From the NCBI GenBank assembly GCA_964578835.1, contig CAZOEL010000021.1:23436-87435 (forward strand): a stretch of 64,000 nt of DNA, read 5' to 3'. The notes below the pieces were generated by a model. It worked only from the letters and a program-made list of their open reading frames with translations. It ran no database searches and was not told where the DNA came from. Of the stretch, positions 55,301-63,473 are shown piece after piece. Origin of the DNA: CAZOEL01 sp964578835. Lineage in GTDB: Bacteria > Desulfobacterota > Syntrophobacteria > Syntrophobacterales > Syntrophobacteraceae. Numbering within the stretch: position 1 is the stretch's first letter; each line of letters starts with the position of its first letter. Both the position numbers and the translations under genes were made by a program.

Positions 55301-55815
55301 GCATAGTAAAGCAAAACAATGGCTTTATAAACGTTTACAGCGAGCCCGGCATCGGAACGACTTTCAAAATTTATCTACCCCGCCACGGGGCGAAGGCAGA
55401 GCTGATAGAGCAGCAGGACCTGACAACCCCTTCCGTGGGGAGCGCTGAAACTATCCTGCTGGTAGAGGATGAGCCGTCGATTCTCAATATGAGCAAGAGG
55501 ATGCTCGAGCGCATGGGCTACAAGGTTTTAGCCGCCTCGACACCCGGAGAAGCCATCCGACTGGCTGAAGAGCGCTCAGGCGAGCTCCATCTTCTAATTA
55601 CCGATGTTGTCATGCCGGAAATGAACGGGCGCGACCTTGCCAAAAGAATCTTGGCGTTCTACCCGAACATCAGGCGTCTTTTCATGTCCGGGTACACGGC
55701 CAACGTCATAGCCCACCATGGAGTCTTGGATGAAGGAGTCCACTTTATCCAAAAGCCTTTCTCTAAACAGGATCTCATGGCCAGAGTCGCTGAAGCGCTT
55801 GGAGAAAAGGAATGA
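52351..55815 (+). CDS. Hybrid sensor histidine kinase with dCache, HAMP, three PAS and receiver domains
   Basis: The 1154-residue protein has, in order: a membrane segment (15-35), a dCache-type periplasmic sensor (about 40-285), a second membrane segment (about 290-312), HAMP (about 315-365), PAS domains at about 390-510, 520-630 and 640-765, HisKA (GVAHDFNNMLGIILGH), HATPase (SVSDTGCGM, GKGTGLGLATVYGI) and a C-terminal receiver (LLVEDEPS, LLITDVVMPEMNG, QKPFSK). It senses an external signal plus cytoplasmic ones. AAAGGC lies before the ATG. It is an orphan with no response regulator gene beside it. Confidence 0.92.
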   Translation: MKLFRYHSLELRKQLILFLLVVFIPVLAILLFTGYRQHQHTLRDIEDNANQLIRLFVEEQLHIINQTNQLLNVISHVPAVRDLDLPSCNAFLRMVHKENPQYSTIVVANREGIIECCAIPLKQPIDVKDRTWFQRVSENKEFVIDNFLISRSAKKASLPFAFPVLDDENQLIAAVGAAYDLVNYRDIFSRISLPDASVIFVADRDNVLLYQSNDGDEHIGKILKESRGFEIPGTNKGKFVVNDFDGVKRVYWFERVCVGNETNQVTIAIGVSEQAIYSEPKRMLTINLSLLTVLASLSFVIAWFFGKKRLLDPVNLLVNKTRHVQKGDLSPSNAKGLLPGELSILAQAFDEMLSNLSQREMERDKALDALRSEIVRHKEAVAALSEREERLRILFEQAADAIYVSRKDGRLFKVNEQACQATGYTKEELLSLSVMDVDAQIPSSAQFNELAQNLAHGHPVTMESAHRRKDGSTFPVEVTIALLQTHDGPHLLGIARDITHRKEAERTLRESEEKLSSILSAAHIGIGLVVDRVIMTVNNHLCAMTGYSQDELLYKSSRMLYPSEEHYEEVGREKYRQIDEKGVGTVETKWLRKDGSIIDVLLSSTPLRRDDLSAGVTFTALDITERKRAEEAQMKLRKQLASALEIAHLGPWEYDIAGDLFTFNDHFYRIFRTSAKRAGGYSMSSDEYCSRFVHPEDTHLVAEETRKAIETKDPHFSRKIEHRMLYEDGSVGYISVQFFIVKDFQGRTIKTYGVNQDITERRLAEEERETLQAQLSQAQKMESVGRLAGGVAHDFNNMLGIILGHVEMILDEVGPSQPIFSDLQEIQKAARRSAELTRQLLAFARKQTISPRVLDLNETVEGVLKMLRRLIGENIDLEWMPGGNPWRIKMDPTQIDQVLTNLCVNARDAIDGVGKISIETGNVSFDEAYCAEHPEFTRGEYVLLSVSDTGCGMRKETLGKLFEPFFTTKELGKGTGLGLATVYGIVKQNNGFINVYSEPGIGTTFKIYLPRHGAKAELIEQQDLTTPSVGSAETILLVEDEPSILNMSKRMLERMGYKVLAASTPGEAIRLAEERSGELHLLITDVVMPEMNGRDLAKRILAFYPNIRRLFMSGYTANVIAHHGVLDEGVHFIQKPFSKQDLMARVAEALGEKE

Positions 55816-56173
55816 GTGAATTGGTCAACCAGAATACTTAACACCCTCTTACGTTCAAAAAAAACAGCGCGCCAGCCTGAAAAAAGAACGTCTTAAGCCT
55901 ATAGCGGCTCACCCATGAACTCTTGCCCAAGTTGAATCCATCTTTCCAATCCCCGCTCTCCAAAAAACCAAATTGACATTCATCGATCCAGATATCATAT
56001 TGGCTTTCACGAATATATAGAGGGAAGATCAAATGAAAAGCTTCATTGAAGTCATGAAAGCCTTTCCGGCCGGGAATCGAGTGGGAAGAATCTCGTAGTA
56101 GGCGTTCTTTTCCATTCGCATTCCCCGGAATGACAGGAAATCGGCTTGATAATCTACGAGGATAAGAGAATCC
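55816..56173. other. Intergenic region with dispersed-repeat-like sequence
   Basis: On the minus strand, 56028-56135 begins with TCATTCCGGGGAATGCG and ends with CCCGGCCGGAAAGG. It reads like the low-complexity translated repeats common between genes in delta-proteobacterial genomes, not like a protein. Two small minus ORFs here (55838-56032, 56029-56250) are not believed. Confidence 0.4.
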
Positions 56174-56538
56174 ATGAAATCAGATGAAGAAAAAGCATGT
56201 TGCTGCAGCGCCGGCGACTTTCCAACCATCAAGCATTTATTTCTCGGCATTCCGCTGCTTGCTTCCTGGTGGCTGATTTACAGTAACCTCGTCCCCTTTT
56301 CCAAGTATTTCACCTATGAGCTATTGAACCTGCCTAAAGGCGCTCACTTGAGCAGCGCCGTCGAATTCTTCGTCTACGACACGCCCAAGGTGCTTTTGCT
56401 CCTGACCCTGGTTGTCTTCGGAGTGGGAGTCATCCGATCTTTTTTCACCCCCGATCGCACTCGTCCTACTCTATGGACTTTTCGGCTGGAAGATTGCAGC
56501 CATCTATCTCAGCAAAGGTATTGCCCTTAGGCCCTATT
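56174..56538 (+). pseudogene. Decayed YraQ/UPF0718-type permease
   Basis: Residues 1-97 match the start of YraQ-family permeases: a Cys-rich beginning (KACCCSAG), a membrane segment, SSAVEFFVYDTPKVLLLLTLVV and SFFTPDRTR. After that the frame gives unrelated sequence, but the +1 frame from 56469 reads LYGLFGWKIAAIYLSKGIAL, the segment that normally lies well downstream in the same family. The central membrane part with the conserved Cys motif is gone, and a frame change remains at the joint. It is a deletion remnant ending against the reductase gene. Confidence 0.75.
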
Positions 56539-58140
56539 CGAAAGAGACGCAAAGGTCCTCTTGAGGGCCTCTTTCGTTTTATGCCAGCACCCTCCCGCGG
56601 CTATGGCGGCATCCCTGCGTGCGATGCTCAGCCAAAGGGAAAAGACGCGCTTAAGGAAGGGGGTAAGACGCGCTCGGTTGTACATGTCGGCAATATGCTT
56701 TATGGCTTCCGCCTGGGTGGGGTATGGATGTATGAGGTCTGCAATCGCCTTGAGGCCCAGGTTTCCGGAGATAGCGAGAGAAAGCTCTCCGATCATCTCG
56801 CCGGCATGCCTGGCTACGATGGTGGCGCCGAGGATTCTGTCGGTTCCTCGCTTCACGTGAACCTTGACAAATCCTTCCTCTTCTCCATCTACGACGGCTC
56901 GGTCCACCTCGCTCAAGGGTCTCATGAAAGTATCGAACTTCATTCCCCGCTCTCCGGCCTCCCTTTCGCTCATACCGACATGGGCGACTTCGGGATCCGT
57001 ATAGGTGGTCCAGGGGATGGTGAGGGCGCTGAGCTTCTTGTGTCCCATGAAAAGGGCGTTCTGGAGCGCGATCCGCGCTGTGGCGTCGGCCGTATGCGTG
57101 AACTTGTAGGGAATACAGACGTCCCCAGCCGCATAGATCCTCGGATTGGCGGTTTGAAGGTAGTCGTTCACCAGGATGCCGGTCTTCTTGTCGTAGGGGA
57201 CCCCCGCCGCTTCGAGGTTGAGTCCTTCCACATTCGGGGCGCGGCCCGCTCCGATGAGGATCTCGTCGACGACGAGGCGCTCTTCTCTGCCATCCTTTTC
57301 ATAATAGATGACCTTCCCCTCCTCAGAGCGTGAGATCCTCTTTGGCCTGGCATCGAGGAGCAGCGAGACGCCTTCCCTCAAGAATGCCTCCTGGACGATT
57401 TTGGCCGCATCTCTATCCTCCCTTCCAAGGAGGTGATCCTCCATCTCTATGATGCTCACCTGCGAACCAAGCCTCTGAAAAGCCTGAGCGAGCTCCGAGC
57501 CCAGCGGACCGCCTCCGATGACGGCAAGCCGCCCCGGGAGCGCGGTAATCGAGAAGACCGTCTCATTGGTGAGATAGCCCGCGTCCCGAAGCCCCTCTAT
57601 CGGAAGCTCGACGGCCCTTGCTCCGGTTGCAATCACGGCCTTGCTGAAGCGAAGAGTCTTGCCGTCAACCACCACCGTCTCCTCTCCGCTGAAGCGCGCC
57701 TCGCCCAGATAAACATCTACTCCGAGATCCTCGAAGCGCGCAGCCGAATCATGTGAGCTGATTCTCGACCGCAATCTTCGCATGCGCGACATGACAGCAT
57801 GGAAATCCACCACTGCGCCTGCGGGAGCTCGGATGCCGTATGCGTCCGCACGTCGCACATCTTGTGCCGAGCGTGAGGAGCGGATGATCGATTTGGAGGG
57901 AACGCATCCGTAATTGAGACAATCGCCTCCCAGAAGATGCCTTTCGATCAGGGCCACCCTGGCGCCGAGACCGGCGGCTCCGGCCGCGCTGACAAGGCCG
58001 GCTGTTCCCGCCCCTATGACTACGAGGTTGTAACAGCGTGCGGGCTCGGGATTTTTCCAGCCCGGCGGGGAAACATTTGAAATGAGCTCCCGATTGTACT
58101 CGTCCTCGGGGAGAACCTTGAGGACTCTGTTCGTATCCAT
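56527..58140 (-). CDS. Mercuric-reductase-like pyridine nucleotide-disulfide oxidoreductase
   Basis: The 537-residue FAD enzyme has the dinucleotide motif GAGTAGL (about 43-49), the redox pair in GGDCLNYGCVPSK, a second NAD(P) motif GGGPLGSE, the FAD motif IYAAGDV, and HPYPTQAEA near the C-terminus. It is close to MerA and dihydrolipoamide dehydrogenase. It lacks an NmerA domain and the C-terminal vicinal Cys pair needed for Hg(II), so its substrate is probably another disulfide or electron acceptor. AGGAGAGG precedes the ATG. A permease remnant and a seleno-rhodanese are its neighbours. Confidence 0.85.
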   Translation of the reverse strand: MDTNRVLKVLPEDEYNRELISNVSPPGWKNPEPARCYNLVVIGAGTAGLVSAAGAAGLGARVALIERHLLGGDCLNYGCVPSKSIIRSSRSAQDVRRADAYGIRAPAGAVVDFHAVMSRMRRLRSRISSHDSAARFEDLGVDVYLGEARFSGEETVVVDGKTLRFSKAVIATGARAVELPIEGLRDAGYLTNETVFSITALPGRLAVIGGGPLGSELAQAFQRLGSQVSIIEMEDHLLGREDRDAAKIVQEAFLREGVSLLLDARPKRISRSEEGKVIYYEKDGREERLVVDEILIGAGRAPNVEGLNLEAAGVPYDKKTGILVNDYLQTANPRIYAAGDVCIPYKFTHTADATARIALQNALFMGHKKLSALTIPWTTYTDPEVAHVGMSEREAGERGMKFDTFMRPLSEVDRAVVDGEEEGFVKVHVKRGTDRILGATIVARHAGEMIGELSLAISGNLGLKAIADLIHPYPTQAEAIKHIADMYNRARLTPFLKRVFSLWLSIARRDAAIAAGGCWHKTKEALKRTFASLSNRA

Positions 58141-58498
58141 AATCGTCCTCTCCTGATAGACCTATGAAACAGTAAGTATCACTCTCTTCAAATGGATTGA
58201 TCCCGAAGCACTACGCTACGGCAGGAAAGGCGCCAGAGTGGCGAGGCATAACCCAGTCGGCCTCTTCTCGATCTGCTGATACCCCCCCAGATCCGGTCCT
58301 TTTCTGTTTTCTAAATGGGGCCTCCCCCCACATCCACCGCTAAGTGAAGATATTGCCTGGCGTTTTCCCTGTCAACAAAGCCCAAATGATAGCTAAAATT
58401 TGGAAGACGCTCATTGAGCAAAGGAAAAAATGGAAAGGATACGCCGGGGCGCGAACGCAGAGCGGGCGCCGCCGGCAAGTCAATGAAAGGGGTGGGAT
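58141..58498. other. Intergenic region without a recognised gene
   Basis: It lies between the rhodanese stop and the reductase start, both on the minus strand. It contains short C runs (near 58285 and 58325) and AT-rich parts that may include the reductase promoter. No gene was recognised. Confidence 0.45.
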
Positions 58499-58909
58499 CT
58501 ATTTGGGTTCAGTGGGGTATTTATCGCGCGACCATTCGCGCCAACCGCCCTTGAGAGCATAAACTTTGGCGTAACCGCCCTCGATGAGTTTCTGCGCCAA
58601 ACTGGCGCTGGTTCCTTCATTGGGTCAAGCGCAATAGAGCACGATCGTCTTTTCTTTCGAGTACTTGTCTTTCCAACCGTCGATCTTTGCCGAGTCTTCC
58701 CTTAGGGCTCCTTTTATCTTGAATTCGCTGGCGTCCCAATCCTTACCCGTACGGACGTCCAAAACGATCAAATCGGGATTTCCAATCTTTGCTTTAAGCT
58801 CTTCTTTGGCCATACGGGGAACATTTTCGTTTCCAGCGACGGCAGTGAAGGCAAATCCCGCTACGATGCCCGCCAACAGAAAAACCATCATCAATCGTTT
58901 ACGAGCCAT
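58499..58909 (-). CDS. Secreted rhodanese-domain selenoprotein (Sec at residue 95)
   Basis: AAAAGGAG lies eight bases before the ATG at 58909. The protein starts with a signal peptide (MVFLLAGIVAGFAFTAVAG), so it is periplasmic. The rhodanese domain (LIVLDVRTGKDW) reaches TIVLYCA, then TGA at 58627-58625, and continues in frame with PNEGTSASLAQKLIEGGYA, ending GGWREW...PTEPK at TAG 58501-58499, 136 residues in total. Homologs have CACPNE at this place, so Sec replaces the second Cys. A perfect hairpin after the UGA supports Sec insertion. Without it the domain would stop at the active site. Its role may be sulfur or selenium transfer. Confidence 0.88.
58594..58608 (-). promoter_or_regulatory. 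SECIS-like hairpin of the rhodanese gene
   Basis: On the minus strand GCGCCA (58608-58603) and TGGCGC (58599-58594) form a perfect six-pair stem with GTT at the tip, 16 bases after the UGA. Tip distance (about 23 bases) and a loop with G and U agree with known bacterial SECIS elements. Confidence 0.7.
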
Positions 58910-58943
58910 GAAGTTCTCCTTTTCGTTTCCCTGAAGCTCTCAG

Positions 58944-60194
58944 TCATCGGCCTCGAACCCGATAGTGGGCCAGACCGGACCATAACACCTGTAAGATAAG
59001 CGCTGCGCAGATAACGACAATCATGAAGAGAGCGATCACCCCCCGTTCCTCATCAAAGATTAGAAGAGCTGAGGCGACAAGGATCATGACAACTCCACCC
59101 GAAATATGCGCCATGCCGCCCACACGGTGCGAGGCGCCTCGCCTGCCGGTGAGAAAGGCCGCCAGGTGGAGAACCGCGTAATGGATCAACCAGAGGATCA
59201 ATCCACCTCGCAGGTAGGCGGCGAGGTAGGGGGAGCCGGCCACCCCCAAAAGGAGCATGACTGCGGTTCCTCCTCCCATGAGCAGGACGGGTGTTCGCCC
59301 ATGTAGTCTTCTCTCTCCCGGCAAAGCCGGCATGAGTCCAGCTGCGCTCATGACTGCGATCATACGGGAGACTCCGCCAAAAAGGGCGTTAACCGCTCCT
59401 GCAACGCCTGATACAATAACGATCCCGATGATGATGCGCCCTTCTTCTCCTAGGACGGCTCGCGCAGCCAGTGTGTACGGAATGGTGGTTTGAGCGAGGC
59501 TCGCTCGGTCCACCCACCTCATGGAAACGATGCCCCACAGCAGAAGGACAACGCAGCCAAGAAGCACGGCGGCGGCGGGAGATTGGCGTTTTTCGCGCGA
59601 GGATCCATCGGCAAAGATAGCAAGCTCGTACCCGATAGGGACGAGAACGGCAGATAAAGCCATTCTTGTCCATGACGCGGTCTCTATAGCCAGGGGCCGA
59701 ACGGCGATCTCCGGTGGCGATAAAACGAGGCCGGTAATGATGAGAACGGCCAAACCGGCCAGAGTCACGAGTGCGGTAAGAAACTGAAAGCCCTGCCAGA
59801 TTCGTATTCCAGCAATGTTGACGGCGAGAACCAGACCCAGGATGAGGAATGCGAAAAGGAAATTTGGGAACCAGTAAACGAAAACCTCGTTGAAAATGAA
59901 ACCCGCCGTGACCACAAGACCGGTTGAAGCCGTCAGTGCGACGCTCACCCGCGATGCGAGCAAGAAGACCACCGCTGCCGTACTGCCCAGAGAGCTCTGC
60001 AACAGGTTAATTTCATTCCGTGGGCCGGATGGGTGAGCAAAAAACGTGAAGGCGCCCAGCAGATGGAGCCCAGCCCCGATAAGAAGGTAGATCGGAAACC
60101 AGGCGCCGAGGCCCATGCCGTTTCCTATAAGAATCAAGGTTTCAGCCGAGAAAAGGACTCCGAGTCCGACCGCCGGAGACGTGATAAAGCCCAT
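58944..60194 (-). CDS. Amino acid permease (APC superfamily)
   Basis: The 416-residue protein has about 12 membrane segments, an APC-type fold (SPAVGLGVLFSAETLILIG, LFGGVSRMIAVMSAAGLMP). The ATG at 60194 with AAAAGGAGC upstream is chosen over a TTG six codons earlier. It would import or exchange amino acids or related compounds; the substrate is not predicted. The rhodanese gene follows at 34 bases, so the two may form an operon. Confidence 0.85.
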   Translation of the reverse strand: MGFITSPAVGLGVLFSAETLILIGNGMGLGAWFPIYLLIGAGLHLLGAFTFFAHPSGPRNEINLLQSSLGSTAAVVFLLASRVSVALTASTGLVVTAGFIFNEVFVYWFPNFLFAFLILGLVLAVNIAGIRIWQGFQFLTALVTLAGLAVLIITGLVLSPPEIAVRPLAIETASWTRMALSAVLVPIGYELAIFADGSSREKRQSPAAAVLLGCVVLLLWGIVSMRWVDRASLAQTTIPYTLAARAVLGEEGRIIIGIVIVSGVAGAVNALFGGVSRMIAVMSAAGLMPALPGERRLHGRTPVLLMGGGTAVMLLLGVAGSPYLAAYLRGGLILWLIHYAVLHLAAFLTGRRGASHRVGGMAHISGGVVMILVASALLIFDEERGVIALFMIVVICAALILQVLWSGLAHYRVRGR

Positions 60195-60678
60195 TGTGAA
60201 GCTCCTTTTCAAGAGGTGATGCCCTCTTTGCGCACTGTTTCAAATATAAGCACCAGAGCAAAAGCTTCTCAAGACTTCACTTTGACCGCGTGAGCGGCAT
60301 TTTTCGCCCGCTCGCGCCTATTTCGATTTCGGAGCGAGAAAGCAACCGCTTCGGCTTCTTGCGGCTCAGTCATTGTTAGGGCGGCAACAAAATATGGAAG
60401 GTCTAATACGGAGTCGCAGGACTTCTGGAACATCGCATAATTGCTTTTAATAATTTTATTTTTTCTTGTGACTCACCCGTCTCCACATTTGTATATTATA
60501 ATGAAGGTTGAATGGTTTATATACGAGCAAAACAATCAACGCGGAGCAAAGCGTCTCTCTTCGCAAACACAGGTTGAACAGGCATCGCCATTAAGGATTC
60601 AAAGGCGACGGGTTGAGCGCGAACCGGGATTGTGGCATTGCTTTCTGTATGACTCAAGGACGACTGGAGAGCAAAGAC
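60195..60678. other. Divergent intergenic region
   Basis: It lies between the permease (minus) and the glycogen-binding-domain gene (plus). An AT-rich part near 60440-60505 contains TATAAT at 60497-60502, a candidate -10 box for the plus gene, but no good -35 is at the usual distance. No open frame here is convincing. Confidence 0.35.
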
Positions 60679-61308
60679 ATGTTTAATGACAAGAAAAGGA
60701 ATTCGACTCGAAAGTTGTGTGATGCCGCCGATGAGCCGTTTGAAATGGATGCTGCTTTGAGCGAGGTGGCAGACGCCATTCGTCGGATGCCCGACGCTGA
60801 ACCGCCCGGCATATTGCTCCCGTCCGTCATGAAAAGCATTAGATCCAGAAGAATGCCTTTGTTGCAGCGAATATATCGCTGGGCAAAGTCTCCAAGGACC
60901 GTTACTTTCACACCCTTTCAGCTTGCTTCCGTTGCAAGCGTGCTCGTCTGTCTGTTTGGGGCCTTCGCCTTCCATGTGCTCAAAGATGCGAGGCTTTCAT
61001 CTTTTGAAGCGCGGCATCTGCATCGCGTCCCAATCATGTTATCGCTCAGCATGCCCGAAGCCCAGTCTGTGGCGGTGGTCGGCTCATTCAACGACTGGAG
61101 CGCCAAAGGCTACGAAATGCAGATGAATAGAGAACAAAATGTGTGGACTGTGACGCTGTGGCTGCCGGAAGGGCGCTATGAATACGCCTTTGTGCTGGAT
61201 GAGTCTAAAATCATTCCCGATCCGGGAGCGGAGTTTCTCCAGGATGACGGCTTCGGGAATCAGAACGCTGTCTTAGTCGTGGCGAGCAATGACGAAAAGC
61301 CGATTTGA
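60679..61308 (+). CDS. Membrane protein with anti-sigma-like layout and glycogen-binding domain
   Basis: The product of about 209 residues has a cytoplasmic N-terminus (about 1-75, DAALSEVADAIRRMPDAEPP), one membrane segment (about 78-100) and an external glycogen-binding (AMPK/CBM48-type) domain (VAVVGSFNDWS, LPEGRYEYAFVLD). This layout is common for membrane anti-sigma factors. GGAG lies upstream of the ATG. The domain is homologous to that of the lipoprotein at 51472, next to the ECF sigma gene. No sigma gene is adjacent here. A sugar-sensing role is inference. Confidence 0.78.
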   Translation: MFNDKKRNSTRKLCDAADEPFEMDAALSEVADAIRRMPDAEPPGILLPSVMKSIRSRRMPLLQRIYRWAKSPRTVTFTPFQLASVASVLVCLFGAFAFHVLKDARLSSFEARHLHRVPIMLSLSMPEAQSVAVVGSFNDWSAKGYEMQMNREQNVWTVTLWLPEGRYEYAFVLDESKIIPDPGAEFLQDDGFGNQNAVLVVASNDEKPI

Positions 61309-61559
61309 CTTCTTTCTTTTCTTTGCCGTCTGTTTTCTCTTTCTTCCCGTAAGGTCCATATGGGCTAGTCCGTAGACTGGCTTTTCTCGCTTTTGCTGCA
61401 GATCCGGAGCCCATTTTTTTCCAAAAACGCTCCGGACCGCAGCGCGAAAGCCGCATCGCAATTCCGCCGCACCAGAAGATTTCCGATAAGGTCCATTGGA
61501 CTCTTAGCGGATCTTCTTGAATGAAGCATTACTGTTCGCAGCTTTCTTAATTTACAAGG

Positions 61560-61673
61560 CTACTTCTTGCTCTCTTCCGTACATAGCTTCTTATTGCATA
61601 TATTGCACTTGCCTTCTTCATCAAGGCAGGGGTTCGTATCGATCTGCATTCCGCAAACTGCACATTTTTCCAT
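61560..61673 (-). CDS. Tiny six-cysteine zinc-ribbon-like protein
   Basis: The 37-residue ORF has AAAGGAG upstream of ATG 61673 and ends at TAG 61562-61560. It has two CxxC pairs (CAVC at 4-7, CNIC at 23-26) plus Cys at 16 and 31, a pattern able to bind one or two zinc ions or an Fe-S cluster. It is too short for routine gene callers. No family name is certain. It lies between the glycogen-binding-domain gene and the transposase fragment. Confidence 0.65.
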   Translation of the reverse strand: MEKCAVCGMQIDTNPCLDEEGKCNICNKKLCTEESKK

Positions 61674-61905
61674 ATCACCATTCTCCTTTATATGAAATTT
61701 CCATTGTGACCAACTGGTTATAAAGTAATAGCATATGACTTCTTGTCAACTTTTCATTTCCATTAACCACTGGTCCAATCCTTGTCGGAGCTCTTTTTCG
61801 ATCTTTGCCGCTTCAAGCCACTCCGCTGCTTTTTGTCCTCCAGCCGACGTTCCTTTGCAGCCCGGCTCACTCGAGTCTTTTTTCGCAATAGCGCAAAAAT
61901 CACCT

Positions 61906-63030
61906 TTATAGCTTCTCTTGAGGTAGCTCCAGCCATCGTGCTTTCAATTCCTCCAATTTCTTTCGGGTCTGCTTGCCGGAACGGGTATGGAGACTAAAGC
62001 GGTTGCGATGGTCTCGAATCCGTTGACGTTCTTTTTGGAATTCATCCGTGTCCGCCAGTGAGAGAGCTGAAACCGTTTCAGGAAATGTGGCGGGGTGGGG
62101 GATGAGCTCCCATGCGCCTGAGCGTTGGATAAGCCGCCTTGTTGCTCCCTTCTGTCCGGTCGTGCACAGCAGGCGTCTGGTGAGATTTCTGAACTCAGAT
62201 TCCCGATCATTGTTAGTCCTCGGCAAACCGGGAATGTCATAGGTATGGAAGAGCCCAGGAGCATAGCTGCTCGTGGTTTTATGGATTGCGGCAGCAAATG
62301 AGGAAAGGGTAGGATTATCTTTGGCTTGATCAATGAGCTGTTTCAGATAAGCAAAGAGATCCCTTTTCCCTTCTTCTCCCTTGCGAGACGGCTTCCCTTC
62401 GGGATCGAGCAACTCTGAGATGCGGGTAAGCCAATTGGCTACTTCCCGCAGCTCCTTGTACTCATCACAAACTGAGCTGAGGGCTTGAGCGAGTCCTTTC
62501 TGAAGCTTCACCAGACGTTCATCGGACACATAGGCAATCAGGCTTTCCACACACTCACACACTTCCTCTAATCCCTCGAACATCTCAATGCCTGCCATGC
62601 GGAAGGGAGGGCGACCCTTGAGATTCAACAGATACCGCACCCGTCGCAACAGGGCATCGACAATGGATTTACGTTCCTTTTCAACCGACTCCGCCACCGG
62701 CTTGCCGGATGCATCCTCTACCAGAGAGGGAATCAGACCGGTTACGGTCATCACTCCTGGCTTTTCCACGCTCTCAGGACAGATAAGCTCTCCAGCGCTC
62801 TCTCGCACGGTTTTCCTCAAGGCGACTTTCATCGTCTCATCGGCTGATGTTGCCGGCTCGGCTATGTTCTTGAAGTAGTGGGATTGGCACAGGGCATGTT
62901 TGGCTTGAGGAAAAACGGTCTCAATGGCTGGAAGCAGACCTCGTTGTTTGTCGCTGAGGATAGCCAGGACCTTCAGCTTGGCTTCGGCTAAGGGTGAGAG
63001 AAAGATGGGATACTTCGCTCCTGAGGCCGT
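61906..63030 (-). mobile_element. Transposase fragment, 5' part replaced by cheB remnant
   Basis: The main part of the open frame (from about residue 45 of the 413-residue ORF) is a MULE-like transposase C-terminal region: VLAILSDKQRGLLPAIETVF, CQSHYFKNIAEP, and NNDRESEFRNLTRRLLCTTG. Its catalytic N-terminal part is absent. The frame begins in a cheB remnant at 63147, so the junction (about 63030) marks recombination or insertion. The frame looks intact but the protein is not a working transposase. The exact IS family is not identified and no terminal repeats were found. Confidence 0.75.
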
Positions 63031-63298
63031 CTCCTGTTCGCTCAAGAGGAGCTCGCTATCGAAGATGGAAACATCGCTGCCCGGCGGGTTGAGATAGATA
63101 CGGTCAGGCTCGACTCGCATCCGGTCTTTCGCCTCCACTATCTCCATTTACGTGTGCTTTTCGAGAAGCGATCCCAGCATGCTCTTTCCCTCGGCGCTCA
63201 GGTGCTGGATGACGATGAAGGCCAAGCCCGCATCGGAGCTCATATGGTCGAAGAAAACCTGCAGAGCCTCGAGCCCTCCGGCAGGGGCGCCTGCAGGC
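63030..63298 (-). pseudogene. Remnant of a CheB-type methylesterase domain
   Basis: The minus frame reads GGLEALQVFFDHMSSDAGLA, then FIVIQHLSAEGKSML, LLEKHT, TAA (63150-63148), and MEIVEAKDRMRVEPDRIYL with NPPGSDVSIF. This matches the CheB methylesterase domain of CheB or CheB-CheR fusion proteins. A TAG lies two codons before its start, the catalytic Ser of GASAGG is Pro here, and the internal TAA breaks the frame. The remnant then runs into transposase sequence. Confidence 0.8.
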
Positions 63299-63473
63299 TA
63301 ACCTGGCGCTCTGGTCACTGTTCCATTGGAGATCAGTACCTGAAGCTCCTGCAGCATCTTCTATTCGCCGGCACCTACCTGTCCATCGCTTTTAAGTGGT
63401 TGATTGTGTGATGAAAAAACTGTTAGCGCCCGCAGATTGACGACGCGATTTCCTGTCAGTTTCATCAACACTG

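Noticed and set aside
55838..56250. Two small minus-strand ORFs as genes or a frameshifted gene
   Set aside because: Composition matches dispersed repeats (TCATTCCGGGG ... CCGGCCGG), and there is no domain or ribosome binding site.
60466..60502. Sigma-70 promoter TTGTGA ... TATAAT
   Set aside because: The spacing is about 25 bases, too long; only the -10 box is worth noting.
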